DNA of 64,000 bases, from assembly GCA_026225945.1 (NCBI GenBank), contig JAMJFZ010003163.1, positions 20,086,501 through 20,150,500 of the forward strand, given 5' to 3'. The DNA comes from Cricetomys ansorgei. Its lineage: Eukaryota; Chordata; Mammalia; Rodentia; Nesomyidae. The translations under genes were made by a program, and so were the position numbers. Within the stretch, counting starts at the first letter, position 1. Each line of letters opens with the position of its first letter. Positions 54,658-64,000 of this stretch are shown here, one piece after another. The notes under the pieces are model-generated. The model did no database searches, was not told where the DNA came from, and saw only the letters and a program-made list of their open reading frames with translations.

Positions 54658-54832
54658 TCTCTCTCTCTCTCTCTCTCTGGCTTTTTGAGATAGGGTTTCT
54701 CTTTCTGTTGTAGCTCTGGCTGTCCTGGAACTCACTCTGTAGACCAGACTGGCCTCGAACTCACAGTGATCCACCTGCCTCTGCCTAGGAGTCCTGGGAC
54801 TAAAGGCGTGCACCACCACCGCCCGGCTTACC
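54658..54832 (-). mobile_element. (CT)n run and B1 SINE, antisense
   Basis: A short CT run at 54659-54679 leads into 'ctttttgagatagggtttct', 'gttgtagctctggctgtcct', 'actctgtagaccagactggc', 'ctcgaactcacagtgatcca' and 'gcgtgcaccaccaccgcccg', a well-preserved antisense B1. Confidence 0.95.
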
Positions 54833-54959
54833 CTTTCTCTTTTTAGTATAGATGGACAAAGCAAAGGAATTCTGGCTAGAATAATCGGTTTCTCTGTCTG
54901 AGGAAGAAACACATCGACTCAATAAAGCAGAAAACGGGTAGATGTTCTGAATTCCATTT

Positions 54960-55170
54960 GTCTATTTGAATGGGCCAAACCTTCTAAGAAATGAGAGTAC
55001 AAAATTTCCAATAGCCATATTCGCTACCAGAGAGACATTCATTAAAGACACAGTGAGATACGACTATATGTACATCAAAATAGCAAAAGCCAACAAAATC
55101 TGATCATGTCGAATGTTGCCTTTGAGGGTGGGGTACAACAGGAGGCGCTGGAGCAGACAGCACCTGACCG
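54960..55170 (+). mobile_element. Old L1 ORF2 fragment
   Basis: The segments 'gagagacattcattaaagac', 'acagtgagatacgactatat' and 'gtacatcaaaatagcaaaag' parallel the L1 ORF2 end (caatgagataccacctcaca, ccagttagaatggc). It is broken. Confidence 0.6.
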
Positions 55171-55269
55171 CCAGGTAACAGGAAGAGCGACTTTGCTCAG
55201 AGTGTCGTAAGTCCCCCAACTAGCCCAAGCTATCGCCTGTCTCTGACCACTTTCTCTTTTTGAAAAAAA

Positions 55270-55483
55270 ATCTTTATGTGCATGTGCATGTACACGTGTG
55301 GGGGGGAGGGGTGTGCATGTGAGTGCAGGTGTCCGCAGAGAACAGCGCATTGGATTTCCTGGAGCTGGAGTTACCGGTGTCTGTGAGCCACACCGGAAGC
55401 TGGTGCTGGGACTGAACTTCCATCCTCTTTAGGAGCAGTCTGATTGTTCTCTTAACCACCGAGCCATCTCTCCAGCTCCCTGC
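55270..55483 (-). mobile_element. B2 SINE, antisense
   Basis: Read on the plus strand, 'gtgagtgcaggtgtccgcag', 'cctggagctggagttaccgg', 'tgtctgtgagccacaccgga', 'gtgctgggactgaacttcca' and 'accgagccatctctccagct' are antisense B2 to its 5' end at about 55480. Confidence 0.92.
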
Positions 55484-55767
55484 CCTCTCGTTATGGAAAA
55501 GCAAAGGAATACATATTCTGATGCATAATTAAACAATTGAGCCTCTGTCTAAGGGAATGTTGGGTCAGGTTATTACTAACACCTGAACATGTTCCTGACT
55601 CCCTCAGAGGAGCTGCTCATGGACAACCCAGTTGCCCTGAACTCTCCCTGCTCTGACTATTTAGCTCCTTCTAAAAGGAAAGGTATTTCTTGAGTTTTTT
55701 TTCTTGGCCATCTCCAGCTTATCTCCGCCTCTTAGACTCAGCCTGAGAATTGCGACTTAAATTGTAG
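55484..55767. other. Unassigned sequence
   Basis: Nothing is recognised. Confidence 0.4.
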
Positions 55768-55950
55768 TGCGGGGGTTAGAGAAATGGCTGAGAGGTCTAG
55801 TTCCCAGTTCCTACACAGGGCAGCTCACAGCTGCTTGTAAATCCACTCCGTGGTTCTCACCATCTGCTTCTGTCCTCTGAAGGCGCCCACATGCACATAC
55901 AAGCCTGCACGTGCACATGTGTGTCACACACACACACACACACACACAAT
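55768..55950 (+). mobile_element. B2 SINE with (CA)n tail
   Basis: The head 'gcgggggttagagaaatggc', then 'ttcccagttcctacacaggg', 'cagctcacagctgcttgtaa' and 'ttctgtcctctgaaggcgcc' is B2. It ends in CA units (55927-55948). It lies head-to-tail with the next B2. Confidence 0.85.
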
Positions 55951-56155
55951 CTTGGGGCTGAAGAGATACATCTGCTCAGTGGTTGAGAATACTTGCTGCC
56001 CTTCCAGAGGACCCCAATTTGCTTCCCAGCACACATACCAGGTTGGCTCACAAACCACCTGTAACTCCAGCTACAGGTAGTCTAACAACCTCAGTGGGTG
56101 TTGACATAAAGAAAAACAAATCTTTCAAATAAAATAAATCTTAAAAAAAAATTAA
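55951..56155 (+). mobile_element. B2 SINE
   Basis: The head 'ggggctgaagagatacatct', then 'tgctgcccttccagaggacc', 'ggttggctcacaaaccacct' and 'gtaactccagctacaggtag' is B2, with an 'aaataaaataaatctt' A-rich end. Confidence 0.92.
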
Positions 56156-56509
56156 ACTGCAGCGCACTGGAGTGCATTGCCCTCCTTAGTAATTTTTGAC
56201 TATTTGCAGCTCCCTGGACAATCCACATGATCTTATGTATACACGGTGGGAAGGGTAGAGAAAGCTCACGGGATCAAGAAGCATAGATATGAGCTTGGAG
56301 TCCCATCAGCCAGCCGTGAGTGGCATTAACTGAGTGTTGCACACACACGCTCCTCAGCCTTTCTCCGAGCATGGAAAAGCACATGTGCCAGGACAAGCCT
56401 ACAGTCCCTGAACACCTTAGTCACTGCGGTGACCCCAGTGCCAGGCCTGTGGAGTGGACTGTGGGGAGAAGCTGGGGCCAAGGCAGACGTGCCATCTGAC
56501 TCAGGGCTC
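56156..56509. other. Unique non-coding sequence
   Basis: Nothing is recognised. Confidence 0.5.
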
Positions 56510-56665
56510 CAGACTCTGCTGGATGATTTCTGACATATTTCTTAACTTATCTGTAGCCTGGTTTCCTCATCTCATGGCTATACTGTAGAACAATATGTCT
56601 ACCCCATGGGGTAATTTTAAGTAATAAATGAGTTCATGCATAAAGAAGCTTGTAAAATTGGTGCC
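56510..56665 (+). mobile_element. MIR SINE relic
   Basis: The series 'tttcttaacttatctgtagc', 'ctggtttcctcatctcatgg' and 'ggggtaattttaagtaataa' fits sense MIR. Confidence 0.6.
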
Positions 56666-56884
56666 TACATAAGTGTGAGGAAGGAGGAAATTCTAGAAGT
56701 CCAAGTATGTCCAAGGAGTGATTGTTCAGCATTGTTTTAACAGTGACGCAGAACAGGGGAAAGATGGTTGTCAGAGCTTCCATGGAGGAGGTATTTGAAA
56801 CTCCCTAAGTAGAGCCCTGGCGTTCTGCATTTACCTTCTAGATCTTTCTTTTGCTTGGGTATGTGATCTGAAAAGGATGAGGTG
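56666..56884. other. Unique non-coding sequence
   Basis: Nothing is recognised. Confidence 0.45.
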
Positions 56885-56919
56885 CGTGTGTGTGCATGTG
56901 CGCGTGCGTGTGTGTTTGT

Positions 56920-56998
<79 letters not shown>
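56885..56998 (+). repeat. (TG)n(GA)n compound microsatellite
   Basis: About 65 bases of TG with CG, CATG and TTTG variants pass directly into about 40 bases of GA, then AAAGAGAGA. It combines a Z-DNA-prone part with a triplex-prone part. Confidence 0.97.
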
Positions 56999-57000
<2 letters not shown>

Positions 57001-57199
57001 GGGTGGGGGGAGGGAGTGGAAGAGACAGTTTCTGAGACACATGATTTGATGTGGGCTTTGTCTCACAATGAAGAGCTGGATGAAAGGAGATGGGTCCTCA
57101 GCTACCCCTCACCCAGACACAGTCCTAATGGGGGCGGGTGGTCGGGGGAGACATTGTTCCTTTGGGCCCATCTTGGAAGCTGTTCTTTTGCTGTGTAGT
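56999..57199. other. Unassigned sequence
   Basis: G-rich at first. Nothing is recognised. Confidence 0.45.
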
Positions 57200-57380
57200 A
57201 CCTGGATGGCATGAGAAACATATTGACCAGCCAACCATGAGCAATATATCAAGATTTATCATCTCTTGGAGTAAAAATTGACCCCAATTTAACCTCTATT
57301 AATATTTATTTCTCAGGTCAATAAATGTAGAATTTGTCTTAGTGGAAAGTCGATGTCAGTTGAATTCTGCCTGTTCATCT
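57200..57380. promoter_or_regulatory. Candidate conserved regulatory block
   Basis: Transposon-free and AT-rich, with 'ccaatttaacctctattaat', 'atttatttctcaggtcaata' and 'gatttatcatctc'. Evidence is by composition only. Confidence 0.3.
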
Positions 57381-57674
57381 TAGAGGGCAAAGAAGAAAAG
57401 AAAGCTGTCATTTGAAAACATTATGAATGAAAAAAGAAATCAACATACACATTCCCTAGAAACAAAAAACTTTTTGATTTTTTAAAAAATGGGGGAAAAG
57501 TGAATAAAGAACCTCAAACATGATTTGTCTTCATTTCCCAGTTAACATCCTCAGTGGGGTGGAACTTCACTATCTAGAAAAAAGAGGCACGGAGCTAGGT
57601 GGGGGATCAGGAGATTTCCAGCCCGTTGTTTAACTTCTCTGCTGATCTCCTTCCAAAGACCTGCATTCCCATCT
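57381..57674. other. Unassigned sequence
   Basis: Nothing is recognised. Confidence 0.45.
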
Positions 57675-57760
57675 GCGTTACTGCTTGGCTGGCACTGTAG
57701 TTCCGTGGCAGGATGCTTTCCTCCATATGCAAGGCCCTGGGATGGACCCCTGAGACTACT
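57675..57760 (+). mobile_element. ID SINE
   Basis: The segments 'ctggcactgtagttccgtgg', 'caggatgctttcctccatat' and 'gcaaggccctgggatggacc' are ID. It is followed directly by a purine tract in place of a clean A tail. Confidence 0.75.
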
Positions 57761-57858
57761 GAAGAGAAAGAGAGAGGGAGAGGGGGGAGGAGAAGAAGAG
57801 GGAGAGGTAGGGAAAGAGAGAAAGAGGAGAGGGAAGGGAGGGAAGGAGAGGGGTGTAT
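57761..57858. repeat. (GGAGA)n purine tract
   Basis: About 95 bases, almost pure purine. It may have grown from the ID tail. Confidence 0.9.
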
Positions 57859-58214
57859 GGAACTGTAATGTTTTTATTTTGCCTACAGTCTACTCAAAAA
57901 TTTCACTCTGCTATACATTTTTTTTTTTCTGGCCTTAACAGAAAGAAACTGATGTTACTGTGTTAGGTTTTTAAAACCCCATAAAATGTGATCTTAAGTG
58001 TTGATAAGCTGGACTTATCTCCAAACCGCCTTGTTCTCTCATAATGTCTTGTGTGGGACGTAGCTAGTCAGAACCATCATGTGCTCCACACATCAGTTTT
58101 AGACCTCTTGGCCACCAGCAAGCTACTAGCCACCTTTCAGGCTTTATTTCCTTACTTTCCTTTTCCTCCTTAAAAATAAACCTAATCCCCTTGAGTCTTG
58201 ATCCATTTTTTTTT
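57859..58214. other. Unique non-coding sequence
   Basis: Nothing is recognised. Confidence 0.45.
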
Positions 58215-58615
58215 GCGTGTGCAATAGAATACCAGATATTGAGTAATATATAAAGAGGTTCATCTGCCTCAAGATTATGGCGGTTGGAGAATCCAAACAG
58301 CACGTGCTTGTATCTAACAAAGGCCTCTTCTTACATGAAAACATGGTAAGTGGTGTTGGATGGCAGAGGAAAGGGGGAGGGAGGAGAAAGAGAATCTTCA
58401 TATAGAAAACAAGCTCATTTCTTTTTCTTAAACAACTTGCTTTGGAAGAACAACTCATCCTCGAAGACTTACGTTACTCCCTCCTGAGGATGGTGTCCCC
58501 AAGACCTAATTATCTCCCTTAATAAAGGTCTCACTGCAATATTATTACACCATGCATTAAGCATCAATTGGAGGGACAGACCACAATCCAACCAAGCACT
58601 TTGGGAACTCCCTTC
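58215..58615 (-). mobile_element. MaLR (MST/MLT1-like) LTR, antisense
   Basis: Plus-strand segments in antisense MaLR order are 'caatagaataccagatattg', 'agtaatatataaagaggttc', 'ctcaagattatggcggttgg', 'cccaagacctaattatctcc' and 'aataaaggtctcactgcaat'. It is near full length and diverged. Confidence 0.65.
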
Positions 58616-59739
58616 TTTCAGGTATTTCAGTGTCATCAGAACGGGTGTCTTGATGTCTAATTTATACCTAGTCTATTGGCAAGATACTCTTCAAGGCTGA
58701 ACTGACATGAAAAGTTGGAGAAACACATTGTTGGTCTAAGACACCAGATAATGAAGGGGACTTTTAATATTTTTTTTATTATTTAGGCTTAATCAATATG
58801 TGCCAGAACTGACACCTAGGATCTTCTGTCTGTAACTAGACACATTATCCAGTGTCCTACTGGCCTACTGCTTGAGCTACATTCTAACAGCCAGTGCTCA
58901 TTAGCAGATCCAAGGCTTGGTTGTTTATGTGAGTCAGGTGTACAAGGAACGGGGGATGGGCTTCCCTGACTACTCACTCTTCAATTCAGCCCCTCTCCCT
59001 TCACCATCTCATTAATTCATGTATTTTATGGTGGCTGTAGTAGTACTCAATTGTTCTAACCAGTTTGTTACTGTCATATGACAGAGACCTACCTCATGCG
59101 TTCCCCCACATCAACATTCCTTGGAACCCCACGCGTGTTTTGTTCTCTGTAAATATTTATTGATTTATTTGTTGCATAATATGTAACGAATAGACAAATA
59201 CAAAAAGCAAGGAGATGCATACGAAAGTAGACGCAGCAGATTGAACTAAAACTCCAATTCTTTGCTTTCCCCTCTGCGTGTTCTTTGCTGTGTGACCTGA
59301 GGGTGCACTTAGCTGAAGCGGGGCCGAAACACTGCATTGTTCCCACCTGCTTCCTTTCACCTCTTGTGACAATGTCTGCCCTCCTGGGCCGGCTCAGGAG
59401 AGGATCAGCACCTTTTGGAGCACATTGACTTGTAGTCTATTAGTCTAGATGGGTTGGGTCCCAGACGTGAGACATACGAGCCAATTATCAGCCCCTGGTT
59501 GAGAGACAGGTAGCAGGTTGAGCTCTTAGAGTGCGGATCAGGCAGGCCTTCTATCAGCATTAATTCTGAAGACGCAAGCTTTTCCAGGTCGTGTGGGAAG
59601 TTCTGGGGGGCAAGTGGAGAGAGTCCTCGCTTGCCTTTCTTCCCCCTCTGCCTCCCATCTCTGCCCCTTCACACAACAGATGCCTCAGGGTAGGTATGAC
59701 TCTGGCGGCTCCCAGAGTATTGCTGGGACCCCTTTTGCC
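58616..59739. other. Unique non-coding sequence
   Basis: No transposon or exon is recognised over 1.1 kb. Confidence 0.5.
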
Positions 59740-60205
59740 TTCCTTTCAGGGCTGAAGGAGAACAAGTCACGGCTGGCTGTTTGCATTTGTTATCTCCATT
59801 CCCGCCGTTTATTCGAGGAAGCAAAGTTAATTCGACATTTATTCATCCTCCATAATGAACTTGTGAAGAATGGTATGGATGGCTTCCCACAGGCTCCCAG
59901 AACATCATTTTCTAAATGCGCTTTTTTTTTTTTTTTTAATCACCTAAAATGTTTATCTGCCCTGAGGTTTCAAGACAGAAGACTCGGTGTTTCAAGCACT
60001 ACGCAGAACCCATAATAAATTCACTACTAATTGGAGCAGCTGGAAAGTCAATTACAGAGAAATACCCAATCTTCTTATCAACCTGCTCATATTTCTTATT
60101 ATCCGCATGCAATGTTTGTTTTCCCAACACAAAAAATGTTAGCACTTATGCATTTATTTAATTTACTTTTCTTGGAATCTCCTTTTGGTTTGGTTCTTAA
60201 TGCAG
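59740..60205. promoter_or_regulatory. Candidate conserved regulatory block
   Basis: Transposon-free sequence, interrupted only by a poly-T run near 59922. It holds many short ordered motifs: 'ccgccgtttattcgagg', 'aaagttaattcgacatttat', 'ccataatgaac', 'cactactaattgg', 'gcatgcaatgtttg', 'tttatttaatttac'. Retained CpGs in AT-rich context fit selective constraint. The 140-codon frame at 59593-60015 reads through the poly-T run and is not a gene. Confidence 0.4.
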
Positions 60206-60250
60206 TTAAAAACACACACACACACACACACACACAACAAAACAACAACA
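60206..60250. repeat. (CA)13(CAA)n microsatellite
   Basis: CA units to 60236, then CAA units. Confidence 0.95.
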
Positions 60251-60838
60251 AATTTCCGGCGTCTATTTAAATGGTGGCATTAAAAAATTTTTAGAACATT
60301 ATAATTTAACTATGTTGCTATGACAATAGTGAGGCTTTTGAGATGATTATCAAGCTTCGTGAGTTCCAAAGCAAAGACTGTAAGGAAGTCACCCAGTGAT
60401 AGGCTTTGGCATGACCCAGTGTGGAGGTGACTCATCGGATCTTAGCGATGCTTATCTGGGTGATGGAATTAGAATGCCCTGAAAATCAGGCCTCGACATA
60501 GAAAAAGAAAGACCTCCCGTGAGATGGGGTGCCACAGAGATGTTACCAAGTGGCCTGTGCCCGCGCAAGAAGACTTCGTTCCTGCACTTCCAGCGGAAGT
60601 ACTAGGCTTAGCTCTCATTGGCTTATGCTAGGGCACGTGCTCACCGCTGAGCTAATCAGAATGGACAGAGCTAACTTGGACTGGTCCTGAGCTTTAGGTT
60701 TTGTTTTTGTTCTCCACAGAAAGACAGAGGTAAGATGGGCCTTACCAGCATTATATAGAAGGGGGAAAAAAGTCCAAAAGGAAATTGCAATGATCAGAAC
60801 TGGACAGACGAAACTGCTATAAATCCCACTCCAACTCA

Positions 60839-60840
<2 letters not shown>
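60251..60840. other. Unique non-coding sequence
   Basis: The first 120 bases are AT-rich and may continue the regulatory block. No repeat is recognised. Confidence 0.45.

Positions 60841-60875
<35 letters not shown>
60841..60875. repeat. (TG)17 microsatellite
   Basis: Uninterrupted TG. Confidence 0.97.
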
Positions 60876-60876
<1 letters not shown>

Positions 60877-60976
60877 TGTAGAAACCAAAACCAAAGCCAA
60901 AAATGTGCATCACTACTTGAAGAATTCTGGCCCTCTTCAATAGATTTAATTTTTTATTGTACACTCATTCTCCATG

Positions 60977-61305
60977 CAACGGCCTGAATGTCTGTGTCCA
61001 CTCAAAATTCTTGTGTTGAAATCCTATTCCCAAGGTGATGACCTTAGGAATCAGGACACCTGGGAGCTATGAGATCACTGGGACAGAGCCTTCCTGAGTG
61101 AGGAAGGCTATTAAAGGACCTGAGAACTATCCCTTGCCTCATTTACCTAGTGAGTCCATGGAAAGGGAACTCTATGTGGGCCAGAAAGTGGTCAGTGAAT
61201 CTGCCTTGACCTTGGTAGCCTCCACAACTGTCAGAAATGAGATTCTATTGTACATGAGCCAGCCAATTTATGTTATTTTGTTAGAGCAGCCGGATGGATT
61301 TAGAC
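60977..61305 (+). mobile_element. MLT1/MST-like MaLR LTR
   Basis: The order 'gcctgaatgtctgtgtccac', 'tcaaaattcttgtgttgaaa', 'tcctattcccaaggtgatga', 'cctccacaactgtcagaaat', 'atgttattttgttagagcag' covers a MaLR LTR from end to end at about 330 bases. Confidence 0.8.
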
Positions 61306-61839
61306 ATCCCATTGTGGACCATTAGATCTACAGCTTTGCTTTATTCCCATCACGGTAGAGTACACTTCCTGTCCCTTGACCCTAGGCGTGGTAATGTGGT
61401 TTACTTTGGCTTCCTGGACATCGGAGGGTGGTGGGTCAGGGTGCAAGTACAAAAAGTGCTGATGTGTTTGGGTTTGTCCTGTGACTCTTGCTACTGCCAG
61501 GAGAAGGATGTGCTGTGAGATCTACTGGCCACTGACATGTGAAGCACACCTGAGTGAGAACTGTCACTTGGGGCCCAGTCTGGCTAAGTTCAAATCATCT
61601 GAGTCCAAATGAACCGCAGATGCACAGGTGAGAGGTGAAGTTTGTTGCTAAAGGTCAGTGTCTTTTTCTTTTCTTTTTTTCCCCTACTTATGATGTAGCC
61701 ATAGCTATGACACCTCTCACACCAATCTAACTGAAGACACTAGCAATGGGTATGTACCTGACAGTCCATTAGCTGCATTTGCAGGAAAGCTATCCATCTT
61801 TTCTCTTTAGTCTGTCTGGACACCATCTGCGAAGTGAAT
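61306..61839. other. Unique non-coding sequence
   Basis: Nothing is recognised. Confidence 0.5.
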
Positions 61840-62170
61840 AAAAATGATTTCTAATTTGGTTGAGTAATTTTCCACCATAATTCCCCCAGATTAGATTTTA
61901 TTTCTATTGTCGCCCCTTTTTTATAAACTTGCCCCTAAACTCTAAGAGTTTGTAATTTGTGTCCCCAAGTGTGTAACATCGAACAGGGTGTTATAAATAT
62001 CGCACAACTCTGAGCATGCTCAGGAAGAATTACAACACTATTATTATGACTACAGTTAGCATCTACAAATTTGCCTGTAAATGGAGATTTATTGCAGATT
62101 TCAGCTTCTCGGTGACAGAACAATATTAATGTCTTTGCAAGGACAAGGGAGTTAATCTAATTTTTCTATA
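61840..62170. promoter_or_regulatory. Candidate conserved block with p53-type palindrome
   Basis: AT-rich, transposon-free sequence with homeodomain and SOX-type words ('gagtaattttccacc', 'cagattagatttt', 'gaacaatattaatg'). CTGAGCATGCTCAG at 62010-62023 is a perfect 14-bp palindrome whose centre GAGCATGCTC fits the p53-family half-site RRRCWWGYYY. No second half-site lies next to it. Confidence 0.35.
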
Positions 62171-62689
62171 TGCTTAGAGAGGCTAAAGCTCTCAGTTTGG
62201 GCAGCTGGCTTTCTACAAGCTATAGTAGCTTCTCTGTTATACGCAAGGGTTGGGAAGAGGTGTGGTATTTGTTTATCTTTTTTGTGGTATTACATAGGAC
62301 TTGAGGCTGCAGAGAGAAAAAACAAAACATAACAAAGCAAAAACACAGAGAGAGGTCCTCCCTTTATCTTGCACTACAGACACTTAAAGAGGACATGAAG
62401 AGAGGTCAATGGCTGTCCCTACATGAGCATCCATGATGTTTTTCATAGTGACTCCTTCTTGAAGAAGGCACATAGATGCAGAGGGGACTCCATGACTCAG
62501 TCCACCTAAGTTTCCATCTTATGACTCACTTGAATCACATCATCTGTTTAAAGGACCTTTATTCAAAGTCTGTACTAAGCAGTGCAAGGTTTAAACAGTG
62601 AAGGTTCAGGCTTGGCAGGGCTAACGCTCTACTGAAGCCTTTCAAGGCTGATCCAGTTATTCTATAAAGGAGAGAGTGTAAGCTGTGAA
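62171..62689. other. Unique non-coding sequence
   Basis: Nothing is recognised. Confidence 0.45.
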
Positions 62690-63060
62690 AGCTCTGATTA
62701 ATGTAGAAGGAACTTGACCTTGGCAAGCAGGTTGAGAAGCTCTTCCTAAGGAAGATATGGTGGAGGTGAGGTGTGGGGACCAGGTCTGAGGCAACTCTGT
62801 GCCTCAGAGCAGAGCAGGCTGGTGGCCACAGGCCTTGTGTTGGAATGGAGCACAGTACGCTCTAAAATATGACAGAACTGTGGCAAAGGCAGGGAGATGC
62901 GATGGACAGGTGTGGTTGCATTCGCCTCGCAAAGGTAGGTAGAGGTCACATGTTCAGGATAACCTAGAGTGTTTACGTTCATTCTAAAGGCAGTGAGAAG
63001 CCATTGCATAGGGTTGAACAGGACTGAGGTTGTGAAGGACCTACTATTTGAGTGCCACTG
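62690..63060 (+). mobile_element. Ancient mammalian repeat relic, family uncertain
   Basis: The order 'aatggagcacagtacgctct', 'gtggcaaaggcagggagatg', 'catgttcaggataacctaga', 'attctaaaggcagtgagaag' and 'ccattgcatagggttgaaca' parallels a widespread mammalian repeat (cagggccttgtaggcc, attctaagtgcaatgggaag, ccattggagggtttt). The trace at 6110-6380 is probably the same family. Confidence 0.5.
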
Positions 63061-63239
63061 TCTATTATAAGAAGAAATGATCTGGGAGTATGAAGTAACT
63101 TACCCCTCAGATTGAAGGAGTGCAAGTGCGACATTCCCACTGCCACACTCTCTTGTGCTATGGATTGATTTTCCCCTTCAAAATCCCTGTTGAAATGTAA
63201 CTGCCCTTGTAAGAGGGCTGAACTGTGCGACTCAGTAGG
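63061..63239. other. Unassigned sequence
   Basis: Nothing is recognised. Confidence 0.4.
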
Positions 63240-63276
63240 GATTGTTGGTGCATGCCGGTAATCCCAGCACTTAAGC
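63240..63276 (+). mobile_element. B1 5' fragment
   Basis: Only 'ttggtgcatgccggtaatcc' and 'cagcactta' of the B1 left end are recognisable. The rest is missing or diverged beyond recognition. Confidence 0.45.
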
Positions 63277-64000
63277 CGATTGCGAGTTCTGCTACGGGAT
63301 GGTACGGTGAGGAGATTCCTCCAGTGCCTTGGCATCGGTCTTCCCAGCCTCCAGAGCTGACAGTCCATAAACTCATGCTCACTGTAAGTTATGTAGGCAC
63401 AAAATGGACAAGGACTTCTTCAATGCCGTGAGAGCAGATTCTCCCATTTGTGTCTTTATCTGTTTGTAGGTTATTCTGAGGTCAATTTTAGTAGGGTTAG
63501 TACCCGTGAGAGCACCAATGCCATGGATTGTGAAAGTGTTTCTATTAATATCGATTAATATCGATCTGTAAACTTGATACCTCTGCATGGGATCAATGAG
63601 ATTTTGAGAATACAAGAGATAAGAGCCCTCTTCCCAATCTAAGGCTGGGGACTAACAAACACAAGCAGAGAAGTCACAAAAATCAGGATTGACTTTGCCT
63701 CTGTTGAAGATGAGTTTGGATAGCATGGCTCACACACGTGGACACCAGAGCGAAAGGCTTCCTGTTGCCACACCTGAAAATTAGACTTGTGTAGTTGTAA
63801 ATGTAGTTTCACCAAATGTAGGCATTGATTCAGGGCAGAGGACCGTTTATTCTTTCGCCTAATTAAATCACTGGTCTTAGGCCTCGAGCCCTGGAACTTT
63901 TCAGCCTCTGTATTACCTAAAAGGTTGAAGCCTCTTAGGCTTCCTGCTGACTGAGCCACTCTGACTAGCTCCTTCTAAACTCTTACTCTTCTGTTTCAAC
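63277..64000. other. Unique non-coding sequence
   Basis: No gene or transposon is recognised. Open frames near 63379-63959 (minus) have no familiar domain. Confidence 0.5.

Noticed and set aside
59593..60015. 140-codon plus-strand frame
   Set aside because: It includes a phenylalanine run from a poly-T tract and no recognised domain.
1..64000. A novel operon-like, defence or other undescribed gene system
   Set aside because: The window is repeat-bearing mammalian intergenic or intronic DNA. No gene cluster of any kind can be supported.

Overview
This window is non-coding nuclear DNA from a muroid rodent, most likely a cricetid. The evidence is B1, B2, B3 and ID SINEs, rodent LTRs, a rodent URR1 hAT element, mammal-wide MIR, MaLR and old L1 relics, and abundant (CA)n, (CT)n and (GAAA)n microsatellites. 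I found no protein-coding exon, tRNA, rRNA or other RNA gene that I can defend. The long open frames are chance or lie in repeats. The genus and locus cannot be read from the sequence alone.

Layout. 1-6.5 kb is mixed sequence with a MaLR LTR, a rodent LTR, MIRs and two telomere-like arrays: a 20-unit GGGTCA-type array at 3259-3378 and an exact four-unit TTAGGG array at 5907-5930 that interrupts a B1 relic. 6.5-19.7 kb is nearly free of young transposons and holds several AT-rich blocks that look like conserved regulatory DNA, a diverged ~165-bp tandem duplication (12125-12460), a CpG-dense patch (15279-15545) and a 23-bp x 5 minisatellite (16737-16851). 19.7-20.3 kb is a nested L1/B1/LTR cluster. 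20.3-33.6 kb is again SINE-poor, with regulatory-looking blocks at 25.5-26.0, 26.4-26.9 and 31.6-32.1 kb.

33.7-56.2 kb is the repeat-rich half. It has several B3/ID SINEs, a long relic of antisense L1 (36.1-41.9 kb), B1/B2 insertions, a 25-bp x 13 minisatellite (49226-49550) and the URR1 element (49663-49881). It also holds one structurally complete LTR retrotransposon at 51844-53911 on the minus strand, with two 323-bp LTRs, an adjacent polypurine tract and a perfect 6-bp target duplication TTTATT, but no coding capacity. 56.2-64 kb returns to sparser repeats, with two MaLR LTRs and regulatory-looking blocks at 57.2, 59.7-60.2 and 61.8-62.2 kb.

The pattern resembles the gene desert or large intron of a developmental gene: non-coding blocks rich in homeodomain-type sites, separated by transposon debris. 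No comparison with another species was possible, so conservation is inferred from composition and motif content. I did not find an undescribed biological system. The items most worth checking are the two telomere-like arrays, the motif-rich candidate enhancers, the intact-structure LTR element, the tandem duplication and the CpG patch.
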